DNA from: Roseovarius lutimaris
Lineage (GTDB): Bacteria; Pseudomonadota; Alphaproteobacteria; Rhodobacterales; Rhodobacteraceae
Assembly (NCBI RefSeq): GCF_900115165.1
Contig: NZ_FOVP01000020.1
Location: 1-64,000 of the forward strand
Reading direction: 5' to 3'
Length of the DNA: 64,000 bases
The notes under the pieces were generated by a model. It saw nothing but the letters and a program-made list of their open reading frames with translations. It searched no databases and was not told the origin of the DNA. This document shows, one piece after another, positions 29,286 to 38,321 of this stretch. Made by a program: the position numbers and the translations under genes. Positions within the stretch are counted from its first letter, which is position 1. Every line of letters begins with the position of its first letter.

Positions 29286-30370
29286 TGATGCTGGTTTTGA
29301 TCATGGCGGCGATGCTTTGGGGCATCGGCGCCGCGCTTGGGACACCCCAGCGATTGCGGTGGGGGATGATCGCCATCCTGTGGCTGGCGGTGATTGGCTT
29401 GCATCTGGTCTTGCCGGATGCTCACCCGCTCCGGCTTGCCACGGGGGAAAGCGCCGCTCTCTGGCTGATGCTTGGCGGGGCAGCGGGGGTCGTGCTGGTC
29501 TATCGCGCTGGATTGGGCCGGTTGCGGGCGCGGGCAAAGCAACGGGCCGGTGCGACCGTGAGCGGCGGCGATACCGGGCGCAAACCGCTTTTTACCGAGG
29601 CCGAACTTGACCGCTATGCGCGCCATATCGTGCTGCGAGAGATTGGCGGGCCGGGGCAAAAGGCGCTGAAACAGGCGCGGGTTCTTGTGATCGGCGCCGG
29701 TGGACTTGGGTCGCCGGTTCTGCTGTATCTGGCGGCGGCGGGGGTTGGCGTGATTGGCGTGATCGACGACGATGAGGTCGATAATTCCAACCTGCAACGC
29801 CAGGTGATCCACCGCGATGGCGATATCGGCCTGCCCAAGGTGCAATCGGCCGCCGCCGCGATGCAGGCCCAGAACCCGCATATAACGGTACGCCCCTATC
29901 AACGCCGCCTGACGCCCGAGATCGCGGCCGCGCTTTTTGACGAGTATGACCTTGTTCTTGACGGAACCGATAATTTCGAGACCCGTTACCTGGTCAATGC
30001 GACGGCTGTAAATCTTGGTATCCCGTTGATTTCAGGCGCGATGTCGCAATGGGAAGGGCAACTTAGCGTGTTTGACCCGGCGCGCGGCGCGCCCTGTTAT
30101 CAATGCATTTTTCCAGAGGCGCCTGCGCCGGGGCTGGCCCCGTCCTGTTCCGAGGCCGGCGTTTTGGGCCCCTTGCCAGGGGTCGTGGGCGCGATGATGG
30201 CGGGCGAGGCGATCAAGATCATCATCGGCGCCGGTGAGGCGCTGCGTGGCAAAATGCTTATCTATGACGCGCTTTATGGCGAGAGCCGCAAGATCGGGCT
30301 GAGCCCGAGAGAAAATTGCCCGATCTGTGGCACCAAAGGAGAGAGCGATGACAAATCCGTTGCTGGCTGA
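29285..30370 (+). CDS. Membrane-anchored HesA/MoeB/ThiF-type adenylyltransferase
   Basis: Residues about 100-361 form an E1-like ThiF/MoeB domain: LTEAELDRYARH-like start (FTEAELDRYARHIVL), nucleotide motif VLVIGAGGLGSPVLLYLA near 133-150, NSNLQRQVIH, and LDGTDNFETRYLVN. Two zinc-type cysteine pairs (CYQC near 268 and CPIC near 346) complete it. Such enzymes adenylate the C-terminus of MoaD/ThiS-like sulfur carriers. The first about 80 residues are extra and hydrophobic, with two to three membrane segments (about 1-19, 26-45, 56-75). No moaD or thiS gene is adjacent, so the partner is unknown. Confidence 0.85.
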   Translation: MMLVLIMAAMLWGIGAALGTPQRLRWGMIAILWLAVIGLHLVLPDAHPLRLATGESAALWLMLGGAAGVVLVYRAGLGRLRARAKQRAGATVSGGDTGRKPLFTEAELDRYARHIVLREIGGPGQKALKQARVLVIGAGGLGSPVLLYLAAAGVGVIGVIDDDEVDNSNLQRQVIHRDGDIGLPKVQSAAAAMQAQNPHITVRPYQRRLTPEIAAALFDEYDLVLDGTDNFETRYLVNATAVNLGIPLISGAMSQWEGQLSVFDPARGAPCYQCIFPEAPAPGLAPSCSEAGVLGPLPGVVGAMMAGEAIKIIIGAGEALRGKMLIYDALYGESRKIGLSPRENCPICGTKGESDDKSVAG

Positions 30371-32360
30371 GTGGACGACACCGTTCGATCTTGCGCCTTT
30401 CGAAGCGATAAGTGACGCCGATTTCGCGCCCGCGTTCGAGGTGGCCCTAAGTGCGGCACGCGCCGAGATCGAGGCGATCGCCGACACTCCCGAGGCCCCG
30501 ACATTTGCCAATACGATCGAGGCGATTGAGGCCTCGGGCAAGGATCTTGACCGGGTTCTGTCGGTGTTTTTCACGCTGGCCGGGGCCGATAGCAACCCCA
30601 GGCGACAGGAATTGCAGCGCGACTTTGGCCCGAAACTGGCGGCGCATTCCTCGGCGATCTATGGCAACAAGGCGCTTTTCCAGCGGATCGAGGCGCTCTG
30701 GGCGGCGCGCGATACGCTTGATCTGACGCCAGAACAGGCGCGGCTTTTGATGCTGAGCCATCGCGGATTTCGCCGGGCGGGTGCCGGGCTGAGCGGGGCA
30801 GAAGATAAGCGCATGCGCGAAATCATGTCACGGCTGTCGGTGCTGGGCACGGCGTTTACCCAGAACCTGTTGGCCGATGAGGCTGGATGGCACATGGAAT
30901 TGTCCGAGGGCGATCTTGAGGGGCTGCCGGATTTCGTGGTCGATACGGCGCGCGCGGCGGGGCGGGAAAAGGGCCTGCCGGGGCCGGTGATCACGCTATC
31001 ACGTTCGCTGATCACGCCGTTTTTGCAATTCTCTGCGCGCCGGGATCTGCGCCAGCGAGCGTTTCAGGCCTGGGCCGCGCGCGGGGCCAATGGCGGCGAG
31101 GCTGACAACCGTGCCGTGGCCGAGGAAATCCTTGCTCTGCGGGCCGAGCGGGCACAGCTTTTGGGCTATGACAGCTTTGCCGCCTTCAAGCTTGAAACCG
31201 AGATGGCCAAGACCCCGGAGGCGGTGCGCGACTTGTTGATGGCGGTCTGGGAGCCGGCCAAGGCGCAGGCCGAGGCCGACGCGGATGTGTTGACCGCGAT
31301 GCTGCACGGCGACGGCATCAATGGCGCGCTGGAGCCTTGGGATTGGCGCTATTACGCGGAAAAGCGGCGCCAGGCAGAACATGATTTGCAGGAAGCCGCG
31401 CTCAAGCCTTACCTTTCGCTGGAGCGGATGATTGAGGCGGCATTCGGTTGTGCCAACCGGTTGTTTGGGCTGGAGTTTCGCGCATTGGATGTGCCGCTTT
31501 ACCACCCCGATTGCCGCGCCTGGGAGGTGACGCGCGAGGGGCGGCATGTGGCCGTCTTTATCGGTGATTATTTCGCGCGCGGATCAAAGCGATCCGGGGC
31601 CTGGTGTTCGGCAATGCGCGGTCAGGCGAAATGGCCCAAGGTTCAGGGGCCGGTGGTGATCAATGTATGCAACTTCGCCAAGGGCGATCCGACGCTTTTG
31701 TCCTATGACGATGCGCGCACCTTGTTTCATGAATTTGGTCATGCGCTGCATCAGATGCTGTCGGATGTGACCTATGAAAGCGTGTCGGGCACCTCGGTGG
31801 CGCGTGATTTTGTCGAACTGCCGAGCCAGCTTTATGAACATTGGCTTGAGGTGCCCGAGGTGCTTGAGCGATACGCCACCCATGTCGACACCGGCGCGGC
31901 GATGCCGCGTGATCTGCTCGACAAGATGCTGAAGGCGGCAACCTTTGACATGGGGTTTCAGACGGTGGAATATGTCGCCTCGGCGCTGGTCGACCTGGCG
32001 TTTCACGAAGGCGTGCCGCCCAAGGACCTTATGGCGCGGCAGGCCGAGGTGCTGACCGAGTTGGGCATGCCGCAGGCGATTACAATGCGCCATGCCAGCC
32101 CGCATTTCGCGCATGTGTTTTCAGGCGATGGGTATTCCAGCGGCTATTACAGCTACATGTGGTCCGAGGTGATGGATGCCGATGCCTTTGCCGCCTTTGA
32201 AGAGGCGGATGGCGCGTTCGATCCCGAGCGCGCCCGCGCGCTTGAGGCGCATATCCTGTCGCGTGGTGGATCTGAGGATGCAGAGGCGCTTTACTGTGCG
32301 TTCCGTGGGCGGCTTCCGGGGGTCGAGGCGCTTTTGAAGGGGCGTGGGCTGGCGGCCTAG
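30348..32360 (+). CDS. M3 family metallopeptidase (oligopeptidase A/Dcp type)
   Basis: The start ATG 30348 follows AAAGGAGAGAG and gives 670 residues. It overlaps the previous gene by 23 bases. The zinc motif HEFGHALHQM lies at about residue 461, with the third ligand glutamate further on (SQLYEHWLEVPE). VARDFVELPSQ and GYYSYMWSEVMDADAF are typical of thimet-oligopeptidase-like M3 enzymes that trim short peptides in the cytoplasm. No signal peptide is seen. Oligopeptidase A and Dcp cannot be separated with certainty. Confidence 0.93.
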   Translation: MTNPLLAEWTTPFDLAPFEAISDADFAPAFEVALSAARAEIEAIADTPEAPTFANTIEAIEASGKDLDRVLSVFFTLAGADSNPRRQELQRDFGPKLAAHSSAIYGNKALFQRIEALWAARDTLDLTPEQARLLMLSHRGFRRAGAGLSGAEDKRMREIMSRLSVLGTAFTQNLLADEAGWHMELSEGDLEGLPDFVVDTARAAGREKGLPGPVITLSRSLITPFLQFSARRDLRQRAFQAWAARGANGGEADNRAVAEEILALRAERAQLLGYDSFAAFKLETEMAKTPEAVRDLLMAVWEPAKAQAEADADVLTAMLHGDGINGALEPWDWRYYAEKRRQAEHDLQEAALKPYLSLERMIEAAFGCANRLFGLEFRALDVPLYHPDCRAWEVTREGRHVAVFIGDYFARGSKRSGAWCSAMRGQAKWPKVQGPVVINVCNFAKGDPTLLSYDDARTLFHEFGHALHQMLSDVTYESVSGTSVARDFVELPSQLYEHWLEVPEVLERYATHVDTGAAMPRDLLDKMLKAATFDMGFQTVEYVASALVDLAFHEGVPPKDLMARQAEVLTELGMPQAITMRHASPHFAHVFSGDGYSSGYYSYMWSEVMDADAFAAFEEADGAFDPERARALEAHILSRGGSEDAEALYCAFRGRLPGVEALLKGRGLAA

Positions 32361-32377
32361 GGTTTTCGATCTGCGTT

Positions 32378-32457
32378 TCGGATCGCCTTTGGCGATCCGA
32401 TCAGGTGGGGGGCGCTGCCCCCCACACCCCCCCGGAGTATTTGGACCAAGAAGAAGG
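32378..32457. repeat. Two hairpins plus GAGTATTT tag, copy 4, between convergent genes
   Basis: TCGGATCGCC/GGCGATCCGA (32378-32400, 10-bp stem) and GTGGGGGGC/GCCCCCCAC (32405-32425, 9-bp stem) are followed by GGAGTATTTGGACCAAG and AAGAAG (to 32457). The block ends at the stop of the minus-strand phosphohexomutase gene and probably acts as a bidirectional terminator. Confidence 0.8.
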
Positions 32458-33975
32458 TCAGATCGTCTGATCGTAGTCGCCGACGAGTGGTTCGGTACGG
32501 ATGACGGCGTCGATATCGGCGAAGATGGCGCGCATTTCGGCCTCGGATTGCGCGCTTTCGCAGACCACCACAAGATTGGGGGTGTTGGACGAAGCGCGCA
32601 CCAGGCCCCAGCTTCCGTTGTCAAGGATCACGCGGGCGCCGTTGACGGTGACCACCTCTTTGATCGGGCGCCCGGCAAGCGGTTCACCAGCCTCGTGTTT
32701 GGCGACCAGTTTGGCGACCAGCCGGTCGAGCACCGCGTATTTTTCGGTATCGGCGCAAAAGGGCGACATGGTGGGCGTGGCCCAGGTTCGCGGCAGGGCG
32801 CGGCGCAGATCGGACATCGACACGCCTGGATTGCGATCCATCAGCTTGCAGATTTCCACCGCAACGCGCAGGCCGCAATCATAGCCTCGGCCAATCGGCT
32901 CTGCCAGAAAGTAGTGGCCGGATTTCTCGAACCCCGCCAGGGCGCCAAGTTCCTTGACCCGGCGTTTCATATGGCTGTGACCGGTTTTCCAGTAATCCGC
33001 CTTGGCGCCGTGCTTGATCAGCTCGGGATCCGAGGCAAACAGGCCGGTTGATTTTACATCGGCCACAAAGGTGGCGCCGGGGTGGATCTTGCTAAGGTCG
33101 CGGGCCATGATCACGCCCATCTTGTCGGCAAAGATCTCTTCGCCCTCGTCATCCACCACACCGCAGCGGTCGCCGTCGCCGTCAAAGCCAAGCGCGAAAT
33201 CGGCGCCGGTGGCACGCACGCTATCGGCCATATCGTGCAGCATTTCCATCGCTTCGGGGTTCGGGTTGTAATGCGGAAAGGTGTAATCCAGCCGGTTATG
33301 GCTTGGCACCACCTCGACGCCGATGCGCTCAAACAGCTCGGGCGCAAAGGCAGATGCGGTGCCATTGCCGGTGGCGCAGACGACGCGCAGTTTGCGGGTC
33401 ATGCGGAAATCGCCAACGAGATCGTCAAGATAGGCCTCGCGCAGCCCATCGACGAATTCATAGGCCCCGCCCGGACGTGGCACACCGCGGCCTTCAAGCA
33501 CGATATCGCGCAGTTCCGACATCTCGTCGGGGCCGTGGGTCAGCGGGCGCTCAAAGCCCATCTTGACGCCGGTCCAGCCATTGGGATTATGGCTTGCGGT
33601 GACCATGGCCACGGCGGGCACATCAAGGTGGAATTGCGCGAAATAGGCCATCGGGCTAACCGCCGGGCCGATATCCTTGACGGTAATCCCGGCCTGCATC
33701 AGGCCAAGCATCAGCGCGTTCTTGATCGACAGGGAATAGTCGCGATAGTCATTGGCAACCGCGATGACGGGCGCAATGCCGCGCGCCTGCATCTGGGTGC
33801 CAAGCCCGAGGCCAAGCGCGGTGATGCCGGGCAGGTTGATCTGGTCGGGATATTGCCAGCGGGCGTCATATTCGCGAAAGCCCGCAGGAACAATCATCGG
33901 ATCGCGCAGAAAGTCCCAGGTGTTGGGGGTGACATCGGGCCTCGGTTTGATCACGGCAATCTTCCTGTTTCTCAA
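32458..33975 (-). CDS. Phosphomannomutase/phosphoglucomutase
   Basis: This alpha-D-phosphohexomutase (505 residues) has the phosphoserine loop VTASHNPNGWTGVKMG, the metal loop GFDGDGDRCGV, the sugar loop EKSGHYFLAEP, and the C-terminal phosphate-binding region (VRASSNTPNLVV). It interconverts hexose 1- and 6-phosphates, feeding sugar nucleotides to surface polysaccharide. The start TTG 33975 overlaps the kdsA stop. The neighbourhood (kdsA, kpsE/kpsT-like) supports a role in envelope sugars. ManB versus Pgm specificity is not decided by sequence. Confidence 0.92.
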   Translation of the reverse strand: MRNRKIAVIKPRPDVTPNTWDFLRDPMIVPAGFREYDARWQYPDQINLPGITALGLGLGTQMQARGIAPVIAVANDYRDYSLSIKNALMLGLMQAGITVKDIGPAVSPMAYFAQFHLDVPAVAMVTASHNPNGWTGVKMGFERPLTHGPDEMSELRDIVLEGRGVPRPGGAYEFVDGLREAYLDDLVGDFRMTRKLRVVCATGNGTASAFAPELFERIGVEVVPSHNRLDYTFPHYNPNPEAMEMLHDMADSVRATGADFALGFDGDGDRCGVVDDEGEEIFADKMGVIMARDLSKIHPGATFVADVKSTGLFASDPELIKHGAKADYWKTGHSHMKRRVKELGALAGFEKSGHYFLAEPIGRGYDCGLRVAVEICKLMDRNPGVSMSDLRRALPRTWATPTMSPFCADTEKYAVLDRLVAKLVAKHEAGEPLAGRPIKEVVTVNGARVILDNGSWGLVRASSNTPNLVVVCESAQSEAEMRAIFADIDAVIRTEPLVGDYDQTI

Positions 33976-34805
33976 AGGTGGATTGGATTGGCCTTGGCCA
34001 GACGGTCAAACTGCATCAAGGTGCTGATCAGCGCGGGCATCTGTGCCAGCGGGATCATATTGGGCCCATCCGAAGGCGCGGTATCGGGGGCTTCGTGGGT
34101 CTCGATAAAGACCGCAGCAATGCCAAGCGAGACGGCAGCGCGTGCCATGACGGGGGCAAATTCGCGCTGTCCGCCGGAGCTTCCGCCTTTGCCGCCGGGC
34201 TGTTGCACCGAATGGGTGGCATCCATCACCACCGGGTAGCCGGTGGTGGCCATTTGCGGCAATCCGCGCATGTCTGTCACAAGGGTGTTGTAGCCAAAAG
34301 AGGTGCCGCGTTCGGTCAGCATGATCCGGGTATTGCCGGTGCTTTCGATCTTGGACACCACATTGGGCATATCCCAGGGCGCCAGAAACTGGCCCTTCTT
34401 GACGTTGATCACCGCGCCGGTTTCGCCCGCCGCGATCAAAAGATCGGTCTGACGGCAGAGAAACGCCGGGATTTGCAACACATCCACGATCTCGGCCACC
34501 GGCGCGCATTGATCGGGCAGGTGTACATCGGTCAGAACCGGCAGCCCGAGCGCCTCCTTGACCGATTGCAGCACCTTGAGGCCCGCATCGACGCCAAGCC
34601 CGCGCTTGCCCGAGAGAGAGGTGCGGTTGGCCTTGTCAAAGCTGCCCTTGAAGATCAGCCGCGCGCCAAAGGCGGCGCAGGCCTCTTGCAGGGTGCCGGC
34701 AATCATCTGGGCGTGATCGGCGGATTCAAGCTGGCAGGGGCCGGCAATCAGCGTAAGCGGCTGATCATTGGCAATCGCGAGCCCGTTTAGGTCAATTTTA
34801 TGCAT
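33972..34805 (-). CDS. kdsA: 3-deoxy-8-phosphooctulonate synthase KdsA
   Basis: KdsA condenses arabinose 5-phosphate with phosphoenolpyruvate to give Kdo 8-phosphate for lipopolysaccharide core or capsule anchors. The 277 residues contain LIAGPCQLES, FKGSFDKANRTS, TDVHLPDQ, LCRQTDLLIAAG, VNVKKGQFLAPWDM and DATHSVQQPGG. It begins two bases after the kpsE-like stop and overlaps the next gene, indicating one operon. Confidence 0.97.
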   Translation of the reverse strand: MHKIDLNGLAIANDQPLTLIAGPCQLESADHAQMIAGTLQEACAAFGARLIFKGSFDKANRTSLSGKRGLGVDAGLKVLQSVKEALGLPVLTDVHLPDQCAPVAEIVDVLQIPAFLCRQTDLLIAAGETGAVINVKKGQFLAPWDMPNVVSKIESTGNTRIMLTERGTSFGYNTLVTDMRGLPQMATTGYPVVMDATHSVQQPGGKGGSSGGQREFAPVMARAAVSLGIAAVFIETHEAPDTAPSDGPNMIPLAQMPALISTLMQFDRLAKANPIHL

Positions 34806-34807
34806 AT

Positions 34808-36460
34808 TTATGACGATACCTGTTCGCGCAGCACAGAGGCGGTGAGTGAGATCATCAGGTAGATACCAGAAAAGATCAGGAAGGCCAGTATCGTGTTTTC
34901 AAACGAGCGTGGATAAGACGCATCCTGCGAGGGCAGGGGGCGCACGCTGACGGTTAGATAGCGGACCTGTTTGTTGGCCTCGACTTCAGACTGGCGCTTG
35001 GCCTCAAGTGCGGATTGCAGCACCAGATCAGCGGTCGCAAGATCGGCCTGCGCCATCTGGATCGCCGCGGTTTTGGACGCCAGAGAACTTCCGCCTTCAG
35101 CCGCCTGGGTCAGTCGTGCCTTTTGTCTCGTAAGCTCGGCCTGAAGGATGACAATCTCGCTTTCAAGCGCCTCGACCTTCGCGCGGTTGGGGCGTGCGTT
35201 GTTAAGCTGGATGTTCAGGGCAAGCTGCTTTTCCTGTAGCTGCAATTCGACTGTACTGATCAGGCTGCGGATACCTGCGATCTCACCTTCGGGATCGAGA
35301 ATGCTGTCCTCTTGCAGGGACACAAGCATCTGCTGGGCAGCGCGACGATCGGCCTTGGCCTGATCCAGGCTTTCGATTGCGGTTTTGACGGCGTCCTGAC
35401 GTTTTTCCTGGCTGAGTTCGTCGACGCGCTCTTCGGCATAGGTGATAAGGTGTTCGGAAAATTCGGCGCTGACCGTCGGGTCGGCGGTAGAAACCTCCAT
35501 ACGGATCACGCCTTCGGTCGGATCATAGCCGAGTTTGACGTATTTCTTGTAGAGGCTGTAGGCAGATTCATTGCTGGCATCCGGATCCAGACGCTGAAGC
35601 GGGTCGATCCAGGGCTGGCTGAAATGCGAGCGAAAGCCGACATCGCCATCAAGGCGCAGCATGGCATCCTTGGATTGGAGATATTCCTGCGTGGCAATCG
35701 CATCCTGCCCGGTTGCAAACTGGCTGGGCAACAGCCCGCCAAGGCCACCGGCGCTGCCGCCGCCATCGGCCGAGAGGATAAGAAAGGCGGATTTGGTCGA
35801 ATACATCGGCGTGGCGATGGCATAAAAATAATAGCCCACGACGAGTGTCGGCAGCATCACAAAGGCCATCAGCCGCGACATCAAAAGCATAAGCTTGCGG
35901 CGGCGGCGGCGACCGATATCGCGCTGAATCGCCATGATCTCTTCGGCCCGCCGGTCGGCTGGGCTAAACTCGGTGCTTGGCAGGGTCTGGCGCGCCGCCG
36001 GTATGGTTTGCGGTAGCTGTACCCGCTGGTCTTCGGTGGTCTCGACGGGCGCGGTTTTGGCGCGCCCGTCGGTCGCCACCAATTCAAGGATATTGGCGCG
36101 CTGGAACGGGTCAATGCCGCGCACCCGCAACAGGCGCACCGCGTCGAAATCAGAGGTCGGGGCAAGCCCGTGCTTTTGTGCCATGCGCCGCGCCATGCGC
36201 AGCTGACGACCGGTCAGCCCCTCTTGGCGGATTTCGTCAATCGTCTGGACGGTGCCCATTTCGCGCGCCGAGGCGACTTGACCGCTGCGGGCGCCTTCGG
36301 GGGGGGGCGTCGCGTCCTGAGGCGCGTCGGGAATGTCGGTTTGTGCCGCGGTTGAATGCGGCACGGTGTCGGGCGCCCTGTGCGCCGCGGCGGGTCCGGT
36401 TTGCTGCGGCGCAGAGCTGCGGCGGATCCGGAACTTTCTAGCCTTGGGTTTCGTAGTCAT
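34808..36460 (-). CDS. KpsE-like capsule polysaccharide export protein with long N-terminal extension
   Basis: The start ATG 36460 gives 550 residues and overlaps the kpsT-like gene by 23 bases. Residues about 190-217 (LMLLMSRLMAFVMLPTLVVG) and the end near 520-542 (TILAFLIFSGIYLMISLTAS) are membrane helices. Between them is a periplasmic domain with a Wzz-like start (PMYSTKSAFLIL) and a long coiled coil (about 340-480). This is the KpsE/PCP layout for ABC-driven capsule export. The first 190 residues are an added cytoplasmic part: a proline-rich disordered tail, then a helical module (TIDEIRQEGLTGRQLRMARR, DPFQRANILELV). Confidence 0.82.
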   Translation of the reverse strand: MTTKPKARKFRIRRSSAPQQTGPAAAHRAPDTVPHSTAAQTDIPDAPQDATPPPEGARSGQVASAREMGTVQTIDEIRQEGLTGRQLRMARRMAQKHGLAPTSDFDAVRLLRVRGIDPFQRANILELVATDGRAKTAPVETTEDQRVQLPQTIPAARQTLPSTEFSPADRRAEEIMAIQRDIGRRRRRKLMLLMSRLMAFVMLPTLVVGYYFYAIATPMYSTKSAFLILSADGGGSAGGLGGLLPSQFATGQDAIATQEYLQSKDAMLRLDGDVGFRSHFSQPWIDPLQRLDPDASNESAYSLYKKYVKLGYDPTEGVIRMEVSTADPTVSAEFSEHLITYAEERVDELSQEKRQDAVKTAIESLDQAKADRRAAQQMLVSLQEDSILDPEGEIAGIRSLISTVELQLQEKQLALNIQLNNARPNRAKVEALESEIVILQAELTRQKARLTQAAEGGSSLASKTAAIQMAQADLATADLVLQSALEAKRQSEVEANKQVRYLTVSVRPLPSQDASYPRSFENTILAFLIFSGIYLMISLTASVLREQVSS

Positions 36461-37097
36461 AAAGGTGCTTCGCCTCTTCCAAGGTATCAAACATATAAAG
36501 TTGCCCGCCCATCAAAACCGCAGCAGAGCGGGCGAATTTTTCAAGCGTCTGGGGCTGGTGCGACACAATTATCACGGTGGTGGTGCGCAAACGCTCTTTG
36601 AGGATTTCGCCGGCTTTGCGGTTGAATTCAACGTCGGTCGAGCTGGGCATGCCCTCGTCGATCAGATACATATCGAAATCCAGCGCCAACATCAGCGAAA
36701 ATGTGAACCGAGACCGCATGCCCGAGGAATAGGTGCCAAGCGGCTGGTCGAAATATTCGCCAAGATTGCACATCCAGCGGCAAAAGGATTCGATATAGTC
36801 GGGATCAAGGCCATAAAGCCGGGCAATATAGCGCGAGTTCTCAAGTGCCGACAGTCGGCTGACAACCCCGCCCATGAACCCCAGAGGAAAGGAAATGCGA
36901 CAACCACGCCGGATTTCGCCCTCATCCGGTTTTTCGAGGCCGGCCATCATGTTGATCAGCGTGGTCTTGCCGGTGCCGTTGGGGGCGAGAATGCCAAGGC
37001 TTTTGCCAAGCTCGACGCGAAACGACACCCGGTCAAGGATCACCTTGTGCTGGGTGCCTGTCCAGAAGGACTTGCTCACATTTTCGAACTCGAGCAT
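36438..37097 (-). CDS. KpsT-like polysaccharide export ABC transporter ATPase
   Basis: The 219-residue ATPase has Walker A APNGTGKTTLIN, an ABC signature region YSSGMRSRFTFSLMLAL with a non-canonical SSGMR, Walker B MYLIDEGMPSSTD, and the H-loop IIVSHQP. These features match KpsT/Wzt-type capsule exporters. I start it at ATG 37097, one codon after an in-frame TTG. The permease partner (KpsM) is not in the window, although the KpsE-like partner follows directly. Confidence 0.88.
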   Translation of the reverse strand: MLEFENVSKSFWTGTQHKVILDRVSFRVELGKSLGILAPNGTGKTTLINMMAGLEKPDEGEIRRGCRISFPLGFMGGVVSRLSALENSRYIARLYGLDPDYIESFCRWMCNLGEYFDQPLGTYSSGMRSRFTFSLMLALDFDMYLIDEGMPSSTDVEFNRKAGEILKERLRTTTVIIVSHQPQTLEKFARSAAVLMGGQLYMFDTLEEAKHLYDYETQG

Positions 37098-37375
37098 CAA
37101 ATCGCCCCGGTTTCACACTGCTCCCCCGTTCTAGCGGGGTTTTATTAACGACGGCCTAGTCACGTTTTGCACGCATTATGGCCGATCCAGACCCATCATG
37201 CCAATGAAACGCGGCGATTTTATGCCGCAGGCGGAAAAAAATGCAACGACCCGCCCCAAGCGTTGCGTCCGGGTGACGCCGGGTGGATTTAGCGCGACGG
37301 CCTGCAAGGGTGCAATTGCCCCGGCGGGCGGGCTGCGCTAGGAGCGATATTATTGCCCTGTGCCAGAGAAGTCCC

Positions 37376-37855
37376 ATGAGCCGTATTTGCCATATCGAAC
37401 TGGATGATGCCAACCTGGCGCCGCCGACGCCCGAGATCGAACAAGAGCGCAAGGTGGCCATGTATGACCTGATCGAGGAAAACAGCTTTGATCTGCCTGC
37501 GCGCGATGGTCGCGCGGTGCCGGATGGCCCGTATCGCCTTGCGCTGTCGATCCGCGACAAGCGGCTGGTGTTCGATATCCGCACCGAAGCCGGGGAACTT
37601 GCGGCAGAGTTTCACCTCTCGCTGAGCCCGTTTCGCCAGGTGGTCAAGGATTACTGGTCGATCTGCGAAAGCTATTTCGACGCGGTCAAGAACATGCCGC
37701 CAAGCCAGATCGAGACCATCGACATGGCGCGCCGCGGGATCCACAATGAGGGCGCGCGCGTTCTGGGGGAACGTCTTGAGGGCAAGGCCGAGGTCGACAA
37801 CGATACCGCGCGCCGCCTGTTCACGCTGATCTGCGTACTGCATTTCGGGGGCTGA
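37376..37855 (+). CDS. UPF0262 family protein
   Basis: The start ATG 37376 gives 159 residues. The sequence (MSRICHIELDD, then EQERKVAMYDLIEENSF and DYWSICESYFDAVKNMPPSQ) matches what I recall of the UPF0262 family, found mainly in Alphaproteobacteria. No function is known. It opens a tight run of four genes (spacing or overlap of 4 bases or less). The roughly 280 bases upstream, shared with the divergent kpsT-like gene, hold its promoter; I see no strong consensus there. Confidence 0.82.
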   Translation: MSRICHIELDDANLAPPTPEIEQERKVAMYDLIEENSFDLPARDGRAVPDGPYRLALSIRDKRLVFDIRTEAGELAAEFHLSLSPFRQVVKDYWSICESYFDAVKNMPPSQIETIDMARRGIHNEGARVLGERLEGKAEVDNDTARRLFTLICVLHFGG

Positions 37856-37859
37856 CGGC

Positions 37860-38321
37860 ATGCCCGACCCGCTGCCGCATTCGGTTTTGTTTTGCTGCGA
37901 TCACAATGCCGTCCGCTCGCCCATGGCCGAGGGGATCATGAAAAAGTTTTATGGCACCGATACCTATGTGCAATCGGCAGGTGTCAAGAGTGACATGGAA
38001 ATCGACGGGTTCAGCATTGCGGTATGCCGTGAAATCGGGGTCGAGCTTGACCGCCACCGCACCCGGAGCTTTGACGAGATGGAAGAGTGGGGCGATGATC
38101 TTTCGTCTTTCGATGTGATCGTCGCCCTTAGCCCCGCAAGCCAGCGGCGCGCGTTGGAGCTGACGCGGTTTTTCCATCTTGACGTGGTTTACTGGCCGAT
38201 TTTGGACCCGACCGGCCTTGCCCAGACCCGCGAGGCCCGGCTAGAGGCCTATCGCAAGACCCGCGATCAGATCATTGGGCATCTGCAACAGCGTTGGGGC
38301 CTGCCCGGAGAACAGATATGA
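37860..38321 (+). CDS. Low-molecular-weight protein-tyrosine-phosphatase-like protein
   Basis: The 153-residue protein has the LMW phosphatase/arsenate reductase fold. The phosphate loop is FCCDHNAVRSPMAEG, a C-x5-R-S motif near residues 12-20. A YVQSAGVKS strand and a late LDPTG place the general-acid aspartate. The loop CDHNAVRS differs from the common CxGNxCRS. It could act on phosphotyrosine, low-molecular phosphates or arsenate. It lies four bases after the UPF0262 gene and overlaps the next by four. Confidence 0.82.
   Translation: MPDPLPHSVLFCCDHNAVRSPMAEGIMKKFYGTDTYVQSAGVKSDMEIDGFSIAVCREIGVELDRHRTRSFDEMEEWGDDLSSFDVIVALSPASQRRALELTRFFHLDVVYWPILDPTGLAQTREARLEAYRKTRDQIIGHLQQRWGLPGEQI

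Noticed and set aside
33082..34239. 385-codon plus-strand frame opposite the phosphohexomutase and kdsA
   Set aside because: The minus-strand genes have complete catalytic motifs, and the plus frame crosses two genes with no motif.
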